Shown here piece by piece: positions 1 through 6,207 of a stretch of DNA of 8,534 bases (the first letter of the stretch is position 1; each line of letters begins with the position of its first letter). The stretch comes from Gammaproteobacteria bacterium. Its GTDB lineage: Bacteria > Pseudomonadota > Gammaproteobacteria > Pseudomonadales > Azotimanducaceae. The DNA lies in the NCBI GenBank assembly GCA_002694945.1, contig NZNP01000003.1:1-8534 (forward strand), written 5' to 3'. The position numbers were made by a program, and so were the translations under genes. The notes below the pieces were generated by a model. The model saw only the letters and a list, made by a program, of their open reading frames with translations. It did not search any database and was not told the origin of the DNA.

Positions 1-1325
1 TATCGGCGGTTAACTCGGTTAGGGTAATTCGAGGTGCTTGGCGGTACAAGCAGCCGGCGGGTTATGTTGCAGAAAAGATTGGCAGTCCAGGGGCAGAAAA
101 AGTCGGCACCTGCTTTGGTGGGAACATGGTGCAGAGCACAGTCAACGCCTCCGCCATTGATATTCTGGCTGGCAACCATGATCTTATTGTTCTTACCGGG
201 GCTGAAATTGGGAATAGTCAGGCGAAGGCTTTGAAAGCCAATGTAGAGCTACCCTTTACGCCTGTAGAAGGCCCGTATGACCGTATGTTAGGTGTTGAAG
301 AGCCCATGTCCTGTGAAGCTGAGCATGAGCGGCAGATCACCAGGCCTATTCAAATGTATCCGATCTTTGAAAATGCGATTCGATATGCGCAGAGTGAAAG
401 TGTGACAGACCATATTGAGAGGGTTTCTAAGCTATGGGCAGGATTTAGTCGGGTAGCCGGGAATAACCCTGATGCGTGGATTACCGATCCGGTTGATGCG
501 GAGACTATAAGGACTGCTGGCCCTGGCAATCGTATGGTGAGCTTCCCTTATCCCAAGTTGATGAATTCAAACAACGCTGTTGATATGTCTGCTGCGATCA
601 TTATGTGCTCTGTGGCAAAAGCGGAGTCGTTAGGTATACCTGCTGATAAATGGGTCTACCCGTGGACGGGTACTGACGCTCACGACACTTATTTCGTATC
701 GGGTCGGGATAACCTACATTCTTCTCCAGCCATTCGCTTAGCAGGCAGTCGGGCACTTGAATTGGCAAAAATGGGTGTCGAAGACATTGATCTTGTCGAC
801 GTTTACAGCTGTTTTCCCTCGGCTGTGCAGGTAGCAGCCAACGAATTGGGTTTGTCACAGGAACGTGAATTGACGGTAACAGGAGGCCTGACCTTTGGCG
901 GAGGTCCTTTGAATAACTATGTTATGCACAGTATTGTTAGGATGATTAGCTTGCTCCGAAAAGCGCCCGGTGATAAAGGCTTTATCACGGCGAATGGCGG
1001 TTATCTGACGAAGCATGCGTTTGGTGTTTACTCAACTGAAGCACCGGCTATTGATTTTCAGCATGCTGACGTTCAGGCGGAGGTGGATCAAAAACCGACT
1101 CGTGAATGGGTTGTCGATCATCATGGCGACGCAACAATTGAGTCCTACACAGTTATGTTCGGAGCGGAAGGTCCGGAAGTAGGTCACGCTGCTTGTCTTA
1201 CTCCTGATGGTAAAAGGACTTGGGCTAATTGCACGGAAAAAGACGTTATTTTGGCCATGACCACCGAGGAATTTTGTGGTCGGTCGGTATCCATTGATGG
1301 TGCCGGGACCTTGAGCGTGCGCTAG
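1..1325 (+). CDS. Thiolase-like protein (TLP1/SCP2-thiolase type) with extra C-terminal domain, 5' truncated
   Basis: The frame is open from base 3 to the TAG at 1323-1325, giving 440 visible residues. In-frame sequence upstream of the first ATG (126) matches the family (SVRVIRGAWRY, then a GTCFGGNM segment), so the true start lies outside the window. The thiolase fold is recognisable from AGNHDLIVLTGAE (about 60-72), DVYSCFPSAVQ (about 266-276) and GGLTFGGGPLNNY (294-306). Residues about 370-430 resemble the additional OB-fold-like C-terminal domain of thiolase-like protein type 1. At the canonical nucleophilic cysteine site I align a glycine; the GHP histidine position reads GGGP, and the CxG cysteine position reads NGG (331-333). 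Normal thiolase chemistry is therefore doubtful. The family is usually labelled acetyl-CoA acetyltransferase and is often found among acyl-CoA or steroid-type catabolic genes. It probably binds CoA or an acyl-CoA in the cytoplasm; that role is inferred. Confidence 0.88.
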   Translation, partial: SAVNSVRVIRGAWRYKQPAGYVAEKIGSPGAEKVGTCFGGNMVQSTVNASAIDILAGNHDLIVLTGAEIGNSQAKALKANVELPFTPVEGPYDRMLGVEEPMSCEAEHERQITRPIQMYPIFENAIRYAQSESVTDHIERVSKLWAGFSRVAGNNPDAWITDPVDAETIRTAGPGNRMVSFPYPKLMNSNNAVDMSAAIIMCSVAKAESLGIPADKWVYPWTGTDAHDTYFVSGRDNLHSSPAIRLAGSRALELAKMGVEDIDLVDVYSCFPSAVQVAANELGLSQERELTVTGGLTFGGGPLNNYVMHSIVRMISLLRKAPGDKGFITANGGYLTKHAFGVYSTEAPAIDFQHADVQAEVDQKPTREWVVDHHGDATIESYTVMFGAEGPEVGHAACLTPDGKRTWANCTEKDVILAMTTEEFCGRSVSIDGAGTLSVR

Positions 1326-2128
1326 ACGGGGCGATCACCTGCCAAGCTGACTCGGAGCATTTTCCTTAAATAGCCATCATAATCATTCAAAGGAAAGTGC
1401 TGACAGGCCCGGTTATCCCAGAAAGCCAAGCTGCCAGGTTGCCATTTAAAGCGGCAGCTGAAGTCAGGCTGTTCTATTCGCTGGCAGAGAAATTCCAAAA
1501 GCGGCTGACTTTCCTCGATAGTCCAATTCTCGAAATGGGTCGTGTGCGCGCGGTTCACATATAATAATTGGCGCTTTGTCTCGGGGTGGGTTCTTACTGC
1601 GGGATGAGTGGCTTTTAATCCTTTCAATATGCCCCCGGGTCTAGTCTGTGAAATTGCCGCTTTGTCGGCATTGTTAATTGCCTTTAAACGAGACAGGAAC
1701 TGGCGCAAATCAGGTGACAGGGAGTCAAATACCTCGTACATGTTTGCAAAAAGGGTATCGCCACCCTTTTCCGGAATGTTTACTCCGTAAAGCAGGGCAC
1801 CCATTGCCGGTGCGTCAAGGTAAGCGGTATCAGAATGCCAGACTCCGCCAAAATTCACGGTGTCCTCGGGCTTCTTAATGATTTCAACAACTTCAGGGAG
1901 GCCATCGATGCCAGTTACGAATGGGTAGGGTGTGGGTATACCCAGTTTGCAGGCAAGATTGTAGAGTGTTTGAGGCGATAAAGATTGATCTCGGAAGAAG
2001 ACAACCAGATGTTTTTTGAGCGCTGATTTTATGCCTGATAACTGCTCTGCACTCGGTCTAGACAAGTCGACGTCGTGAATTATGCAGCCGATACGCTCGT
2101 TGAGTAATTCCTGTCGCAAGGCAATCAT
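1322..2128 (-). CDS. TauD/TfdA-family Fe(II)/2-oxoglutarate-dependent dioxygenase
   Basis: This 268-residue protein has the usual length for the family. The iron-binding facial triad is visible as WHSD (H98, D100) and H244 in the WDNRACQH motif. R259, fifteen residues after H244, matches the 2-oxoglutarate-binding arginine of TauD, and T125 in GGDTLFAN matches its 2-oxoglutarate-contacting threonine. It should couple oxidative decarboxylation of 2-oxoglutarate to hydroxylation of a small substrate; members act on taurine and other sulfonates, aryloxyacetates and alkyl sulfates. The substrate cannot be assigned, so no gene symbol is given. It is the last gene of the minus-strand unit: its ATG overlaps the stop of the MerC-domain gene by one base (TAATG) and no Shine-Dalgarno sequence precedes it, which suggests translational coupling. 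Its TAG stop shares the CTAG at 1322-1325 with the convergent thiolase-like gene. No signal peptide is seen, so it is cytoplasmic. Confidence 0.93.
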   Translation of the reverse strand: MIALRQELLNERIGCIIHDVDLSRPSAEQLSGIKSALKKHLVVFFRDQSLSPQTLYNLACKLGIPTPYPFVTGIDGLPEVVEIIKKPEDTVNFGGVWHSDTAYLDAPAMGALLYGVNIPEKGGDTLFANMYEVFDSLSPDLRQFLSRLKAINNADKAAISQTRPGGILKGLKATHPAVRTHPETKRQLLYVNRAHTTHFENWTIEESQPLLEFLCQRIEQPDFSCRFKWQPGSLAFWDNRACQHFPLNDYDGYLRKMLRVSLAGDRPV

Positions 2129-2577
2129 TAGTGATCGTGAGTACAGTTATCCTGTCGACAGCAGCGGTAGTTTTGGATATGAGCTGCCGCTAGTATGAGG
2201 CCACCGATCGATGTTGCGATACGCTCGCCGCTTAAACCAAACAAATCGTGGCCGAAAAATGCGGTGGTCATCAGAGTGCCCAAGCCTATAGCCCCAAGAG
2301 TAAGTGTTAGCGCGTCTTTATGTTTTCGACAGCCTATAGTTAATGCGAAGATGCTAACCGGCAAAATGACCACCATCATCAGTAGGTGAAAAACGTTCTC
2401 GCTCAGCGTCGTGATGTTCAGAATTGGGAATGCTGTCAGCACAATTGGAAGTGCCAAGCAATGGAGCATGCAAATGCCTGAGAGTACCACCGCAATGGTA
2501 TCCAAACGTTCGCTCTTGTTGGCTAACTCGTTCATAACGCGGAGGTTTATAGCACAAATGATCTGACTCGACATCAT
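2128..2577 (-). CDS. MerC-domain membrane protein
   Basis: This 149-residue protein has four predicted membrane segments (about 27-52, 62-82, 90-107 and 117-134), the MerC layout. The first helix carries C36 and C40 in GICMLHCLALP, the conserved cysteine/histidine motif of the MerC domain. MerC of mercury operons carries Hg(II) across the inner membrane, but many chromosomal MerC-domain proteins have no mer genes nearby and no known substrate; none are visible here. The C-terminus is a metal-binding-like tail with C139, C140, C145, H147 and H149. The gene starts 9 bp after the molybdoenzyme stop and ends on the dioxygenase start (TAATG). The start is uncertain: ATG codons at 2577 and 2574 and a third at 2535 (M15, just before the typical MNELANKSERL start of the domain) all lack a clear Shine-Dalgarno sequence. 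Family assignment is good; function is unknown. Confidence 0.86.
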   Translation of the reverse strand: MMSSQIICAINLRVMNELANKSERLDTIAVVLSGICMLHCLALPIVLTAFPILNITTLSENVFHLLMMVVILPVSIFALTIGCRKHKDALTLTLGAIGLGTLMTTAFFGHDLFGLSGERIATSIGGLILAAAHIQNYRCCRQDNCTHDH

Positions 2578-2586
2578 CGGGACGTC

Positions 2587-4698
2587 TTAGACCGCTTCTA
2601 GCTCCACCGGAATACCTGTCATGAAGGATTGGTTTGAAACTTTTTCGTAACTGCCTGGACCTGACGGGAGCAGGTTGTTGGCATTGCAGCCTCGATGAGT
2701 ACTGGCTGTCTTCATGTGCTTGCCTTGATAGCCCCAACCGTGGGTCATGGCAACGGTACCTGGCTTGAGGTCTGCATCTAACACGACTCGAGTGCTAACT
2801 TCACCGAACTGATTGAAAACTCTCACTTCTGATTCATCTCCCAGGTTAAAACGGCGGGCATCCTCGGGATGAATGTAGAGTGGATTTTCTAGATGCTTAG
2901 GTCTTTTCAGTGACGTGACATTATGGAACCAGCTATTGATCATGTAGTTAGTTCGCCGGGATATCATTTTCAGCTGTTGGTTATCCTCTTCTGAGAGTTC
3001 GTCGAATATGTTCTTGCATAATCCGCGTGCCTCTTCAAAGGTTTCTGGGCAACAATCAATTCTGCCTGTCTCTGTCTGAATGATCTCATCGTAAAAGCGA
3101 CCTGCTCGGACGGGCGGCAGAACAATGGTGCCTTCTGCTCTAACACTCTCGATGTCCAGGTTGCCCTGACGTAACATGTGGTCAAATCGTTTAAATAAAC
3201 CTAACTCATCGATGGCGTGCTGGTAATCTTCAAGATTTGCATTCTCGGTGTCGAAACCCTGTGCCTGTTCAATGTGACGTAATATCCACCATTCTGGTTT
3301 GCGCTCCGCTCTGGGTGGAACAACGAAATCTGTATATTGGATAAATGGTTCCTTTTGCAAGCCGAGTCCGCAGATGTTGATATCTGCTCGCTCGAACATG
3401 TCTGTCGCAGGTAGAACATAATCAGCGTACTCGGAGGTAGCGCTTGGATAGATATCAATCACAACGAGGAATTCTAGCTTATCGAATGCTTCTGCCAGTC
3501 TGCTTCCTGTACCCATCGATAACAACGGATTACCTGATACAACGACAAGGCCTTTTATCGGATTGTCTTTAGCCTCGATCATGTCGGCGAGTAAGTTTCC
3601 TGGCAGCGAGCCTCGGATTCGCCTAACCTCGCCGAAGGCGGTGTCTTCGTAGTGAATATCGCCTCTAATCCGGCCTGCCTTGGAGGCGGGATAGAAGCCT
3701 CGGGAGTAAATATTTCCGCCAGGGCGATCAAAGTTACCCGTGCACAGGCTAAGCATAAATAACAGCCAATAGGCGACTGATCCTTGTCGTCCCATGTTTA
3801 CGCCAGTTGACATATAGAAAGCAGCGCGTTCTGCTTTGCTGACGTCTCTGGCTAGCTCCCTGATTACCTCAGCTTCAAGGCCTACTACGGGCGCGACTGC
3901 TTCAGCTGTGTATTCAGCGACAAAGGCGCGTAAAGCGTCGACGTTATCGCCATGATCCGCTAGAGCATCGTGATCGACGAGATCCTCTGTAAACAGGTTA
4001 TTAAGCAATGCGGCCATTAAGTAAACGTCAGTATCGGGTTTAACGGCCAAGTGTTGACCAATACCGTTGATTGATTCGTTTTTGCGAGGGTCGACGAAGC
4101 GGATATCCGCGCCCCGTTGAGCTGCGCTGCGAAGCGCTTCCATCGGGTCAGCGATGGAAATAAAGCTCATGTGCGAAACTCTGGGGTTTGCACCGAAAAT
4201 AAGCAGGAAGTTGGTATTTTCAATATCAGGAATTGGATGGATAGTGCTGGACCCAAATACTGCTTCAGAAGCAGCGAATTTGTTGGTGCAGTCTTGAGTG
4301 CCTGATGAAAAGTTTCGGCGTATTCTGTTATTGAGGAGAAATGAACCGATAGCAGGACCTGCGAGTGAATTGAAAGCCAGCGGATTACCGGTGTAAGAAG
4401 CAATGGCATCGTCGCCGTACTTTTCTTGTAATGTTTTTATGGCGTTTGCGATGCCCTGGCCAGCATGGTCCCAAGATATACGTTGCAGATTTCCATCAGA
4501 GTCTCTCTTTTGAGGGAAATTCAAGCGATCTTGATCTTTATGGATTTCAAGTGTCGCGATTCCTTTATGACAGGCGAATCCTTTTGTAACAGGATGTTCT
4601 TTGTCTGGTCTTAGGCGTTTTATCTCACTATCTTCAACCTCCGCGACTAGACCACATGAGGGTTCGCAGACTCGACAAAAGGTTCTGACTTCTTGCAT
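2587..4698 (-). CDS. Molybdopterin-dependent oxidoreductase (bis-MGD, [4Fe-4S], formate dehydrogenase/nitrate reductase superfamily)
   Basis: This 703-residue protein has the full single-subunit layout of the DMSO reductase superfamily. An N-terminal [4Fe-4S] domain has ligands C8, C11, C15 and C43. The molybdopterin domain spans about 58-475, with LLIFGANP (165-172), VVSGNPLLS (386-394) and the segment ending YADYVLPATD (424-433). The C-terminal dinucleotide-binding domain spans about 582-700 and includes NNLLP (674-678). There is no twin-arginine leader, so it should be cytoplasmic. The molybdenum ligand is uncertain: C137 in TQDCTNKF is near the expected place, but related actinobacterial-type sequences appear to have a non-cysteine residue there. 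It is first in a minus-strand unit with the MerC-domain and dioxygenase genes. No iron-sulfur, cytochrome or NADH-binding partner subunit is encoded nearby, so its electron partner is unknown. The superfamily is certain; the reaction (formate, nitrate, sulfur compound, hydroxylation or other) is not. Confidence 0.95.
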   Translation of the reverse strand: MQEVRTFCRVCEPSCGLVAEVEDSEIKRLRPDKEHPVTKGFACHKGIATLEIHKDQDRLNFPQKRDSDGNLQRISWDHAGQGIANAIKTLQEKYGDDAIASYTGNPLAFNSLAGPAIGSFLLNNRIRRNFSSGTQDCTNKFAASEAVFGSSTIHPIPDIENTNFLLIFGANPRVSHMSFISIADPMEALRSAAQRGADIRFVDPRKNESINGIGQHLAVKPDTDVYLMAALLNNLFTEDLVDHDALADHGDNVDALRAFVAEYTAEAVAPVVGLEAEVIRELARDVSKAERAAFYMSTGVNMGRQGSVAYWLLFMLSLCTGNFDRPGGNIYSRGFYPASKAGRIRGDIHYEDTAFGEVRRIRGSLPGNLLADMIEAKDNPIKGLVVVSGNPLLSMGTGSRLAEAFDKLEFLVVIDIYPSATSEYADYVLPATDMFERADINICGLGLQKEPFIQYTDFVVPPRAERKPEWWILRHIEQAQGFDTENANLEDYQHAIDELGLFKRFDHMLRQGNLDIESVRAEGTIVLPPVRAGRFYDEIIQTETGRIDCCPETFEEARGLCKNIFDELSEEDNQQLKMISRRTNYMINSWFHNVTSLKRPKHLENPLYIHPEDARRFNLGDESEVRVFNQFGEVSTRVVLDADLKPGTVAMTHGWGYQGKHMKTASTHRGCNANNLLPSGPGSYEKVSNQSFMTGIPVELEAV

Positions 4699-4724
4699 AT
4701 CGATATTCTTGAGATAAAAAGAGC

Positions 4725-4753
4725 AAAGTACTGGCTGAAAACCAGGAGGTCAA
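4725..4753 (-). promoter_or_regulatory. Candidate sigma70-type promoter for the molybdoenzyme-MerC-dioxygenase unit
   Basis: On the minus strand a TTGACC hexamer (4748-4753, 5 of 6 to the -35 consensus) is followed after 17 bp by TACTTT (4725-4730, only 3 of 6 to the -10 consensus). This would give a leader of roughly 20 nt before the ATG at 4698. The weak -10 makes this tentative. The -35 overlaps the left arm of the inverted repeat at 4752-4783. Confidence 0.28.
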
Positions 4754-4783
4754 ATTTTGTATACTCCTAGGCTCCAAAAATTT
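4752..4783. repeat. Inverted repeat in the divergent intergenic region, candidate operator
   Basis: Arms AAATTTT (4752-4758) and AAAATTT (4777-4783) are perfect inverted repeats around an 18-bp centre that contains the palindromes GTATAC (4759-4764) and CCTAGG (4766-4771). A separate direct repeat AGGTCA occurs at 4747-4752 and 4784-4789, just outside the arms. The position between two divergent genes, overlapping candidate promoter hexamers for both, fits a transcription-factor site. A/T arms of this length can arise by chance, and no regulator gene is in the window. Confidence 0.35.
4760..4765 (+). promoter_or_regulatory. Candidate -10 hexamer for the SDR gene
   Basis: TATACT matches the -10 consensus at 5 of 6 positions and would place transcription start near 4772, about 24 nt before the SDR ATG at 4796. 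No convincing -35 hexamer lies 16-18 bp upstream, so an activator or a different sigma factor would be needed if it is real. It sits inside the inverted repeat at 4752-4783. Confidence 0.25.
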
Positions 4784-4795
4784 AGGTCATAAACG

Positions 4796-5491
4796 ATGTT
4801 TGAAGGAAAGACGGTTGTTGTAACTGGAGCCGCCGGTGCCTTGGGGTTCGCAGTTTACGAGCACTTCATGAGGCGGGGAGCCCGCTTGGTAGCTGTGGAC
4901 TACAGTGACGAACTTTTGCAAAAAACATTTCCTGAGCCGGTTACTAGTAACCAGTACTTGGCAGTGGATCTTACCGAACGCTCTAGTTGTCAGGCAGGAC
5001 TTGGCTCAGTGGTCGCAGAGGGTGTCGACGTGCTTTGCAACATTGCTGGAGGATTTGCGATGGGTGAACAGGTACATGAGACGTCGGACGAGACATGGGA
5101 TTTCCTAATGAATCTGAACACCCGTTCGATTATCAATACAGCCGCTGTGGTTGTGCCGACGATGCTTGATCAGCGTCGTGGGAAAATCATCAATGTTGCC
5201 GCTCGAGCAGCGACTCAAGGCTTAGCCTCCATGGGCCTTTATACGGCATCAAAAGCAGCTGTCATGCGGTTGACTGAAGCGATGGCTAGTGAATTGCGAG
5301 ACGAGAACATCAATGTTAATTGCATTATGCCGGGCACTATCGACACGGCAAGGAACCGGCACGATATGCCGGACGCAGATCATTCCAGATGGGTGCCACC
5401 GGCTCACTTGGCAAATGTCGTTGGTTTCCTGGCATCGGAAGCGGCCGTAGCTGTCCATGGCGCAGCGATTCCGGTTGATGGACTCAGTTAG
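4796..5491 (+). CDS. SDR-family oxidoreductase resembling quinoid dihydropteridine reductase, no catalytic serine
   Basis: This 231-residue single-domain Rossmann protein is a classical-length short-chain dehydrogenase/reductase. The dinucleotide motif TGAAGALG is at 10-17, D58 is in AVDLT, CNIAGGF (81-87) replaces the usual NNAG, and the active-site YTASK gives Y149 and K153. At Y minus 13, where catalytic serine is expected, there is A136 in NVAARAA. Dihydropteridine reductase also lacks this serine and has a similar GAKAA segment. The C-terminal part DTARNRHDMPDADHSRW (183-199) is close to the DTPMNRKSMPEADFSSW segment I recall from animal dihydropteridine reductase, and CNIAGGF parallels its CVAGGW. 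It may therefore reduce a quinonoid pterin or another pre-polarised substrate with NAD(P)H; this is inference. It is divergent from the molybdoenzyme with a 97-bp gap. A weak AGG lies 9 nt before the ATG. Confidence 0.93.
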   Translation: MFEGKTVVVTGAAGALGFAVYEHFMRRGARLVAVDYSDELLQKTFPEPVTSNQYLAVDLTERSSCQAGLGSVVAEGVDVLCNIAGGFAMGEQVHETSDETWDFLMNLNTRSIINTAAVVVPTMLDQRRGKIINVAARAATQGLASMGLYTASKAAVMRLTEAMASELRDENINVNCIMPGTIDTARNRHDMPDADHSRWVPPAHLANVVGFLASEAAVAVHGAAIPVDGLS

Positions 5492-5532
5492 GCAGTGATT
5501 CCTCGTGATCAGCAGAGTTTCTATGATTAGGT

Positions 5533-5549
5533 TGCTTACTCGCTAGAGA
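5533..5549. repeat. Short intergenic repeat, copy 1 (TGCTTACTC-N2-TAGAGA)
   Basis: TGCTTACTC, two bases, then TAGAGA, upstream of the Nudix gene. The same two blocks recur with three bases between them at 6812-6829. In this copy the CTC and GAG flank GCTA. It could be a shared regulator site, a trace of a dispersed repeat, or chance. Confidence 0.35.
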
Positions 5550-5578
5550 CATTTCGAAAATAGCGACCAGAAGAAAAG

Positions 5579-5584
5579 AGGAGG
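5579..5584 (+). promoter_or_regulatory. Strong Shine-Dalgarno that fixes a TTG start
   Basis: AGGAGG lies 6 nt upstream of the TTG at 5591. No ATG or GTG start with comparable spacing exists in this frame near the conserved N-terminus, so this site decides the start of the Nudix gene. Confidence 0.8.
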
Positions 5585-5590
5585 TAAGGT

Positions 5591-6139
5591 TTGACTCAAA
5601 TAGGTCAATGGCAACGAAAAAAAGTCCGTCGTCTCGCCGACTGTCGGGTCTTTACAGTGAGCGAATCTACGAGCATTTCCCCCCTTTCTGGTGAGGAACA
5701 CCTTTTTTACTTCATCGATAGTGCTGATTGGGTCAATATTGTGCCGATAACGCCGGATAGGCAGGTTGTGTTTGTCAAACAGTTCCGCCACGGAAGCGAA
5801 CAAATCACTTTGGAAATTCCTGGTGGAATGATTGACCCAGGAGAGGCCCCAGAGGTTGCCGCGACCCGTGAATGTCTTGAGGAGTCAGGATATAGGGCAG
5901 ATCGAGTCGAATCGCTGGGTGTTCTTAATCCAAACCCAGCTGTATTTCCCAATCGGTTACATACCTTTGTTGCCAGGGAATGTATCCGTGTCGATGAGAT
6001 CGCGAATACGTCGACAGAGCAGACCGAAGTTGTGTTGGTGCCATTGGAGGAACTCCCTGAAATGCTAGGGAGTGGCCAGATAGATCATGCTTTAGTTGCT
6101 GCGACCCTTTGGCGTTTATTGTATCAGGAGAAGCCATAG
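5591..6139 (+). CDS. Nudix hydrolase, ADP-ribose pyrophosphatase-like
   Basis: This 182-residue protein carries a complete Nudix box, Gx5Ex7REUxEExGU, from G79 through E85, R93-E94, E97-E98 and G100, followed by Y101. The preceding strand FVKQFRHGSEQITLEIPGG (61-79) is typical of ADP-ribose/nucleoside-diphosphate-sugar pyrophosphatases, where the arginine and the ExPGG segment help bind substrate. It likely hydrolyses ADP-ribose or a similar nucleoside diphosphate derivative in a Mg2+-dependent cytoplasmic reaction; the exact substrate cannot be read. It begins with TTG behind an excellent Shine-Dalgarno sequence. It lies 99 bp after the SDR gene on the same strand, so it may be co-transcribed or have its own promoter. 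It converges with the hypothetical gene ending at 6208. Confidence 0.94.
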   Translation: MTQIGQWQRKKVRRLADCRVFTVSESTSISPLSGEEHLFYFIDSADWVNIVPITPDRQVVFVKQFRHGSEQITLEIPGGMIDPGEAPEVAATRECLEESGYRADRVESLGVLNPNPAVFPNRLHTFVARECIRVDEIANTSTEQTEVVLVPLEELPEMLGSGQIDHALVAATLWRLLYQEKP

Positions 6140-6207
6140 TAGAGGCTGAGCAGTGCTGTTTATACAGCCAGTTACCTTTCGTTGTTGCTAAGATTAGTTA
6201 TTGGCCT

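Noticed and set aside
34..234. Open frame of 66 codons at the left end
   Set aside because: It overlaps the thiolase-like gene in another frame, has no family resemblance and no ribosome site.
601..858. 85-codon antisense frame within the thiolase-like gene
   Set aside because: It lies fully inside a conserved coding region, and its translation shows no domain or signal.
2128..2577. A mercury-resistance operon
   Set aside because: Only a MerC-domain protein is present; no reductase, periplasmic MerP, MerT or MerR-type regulator is encoded in the window.
2354..2737. 127-codon minus-strand open frame across the molybdoenzyme-MerC junction
   Set aside because: It overlaps two well-supported genes on the same strand in another frame, and its composition (Arg/Ser/Gln-rich, no motif) is that of a frame shadow.
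4117..4305. Small plus-strand frame antisense to the molybdoenzyme
   Set aside because: It lies inside a strongly conserved coding region, with no ribosome site or recognisable protein.
6155..6168. GCTGT-TTAT-ACAGC hairpin between the converging Nudix and hypothetical genes, possible bidirectional terminator
   Set aside because: The stem is only 5 bp and has no T-run on either side. The wider TAGAGGC/GCCTCTA pair (6140-6146 and 6204-6210) has a 57-bp loop and is no better.
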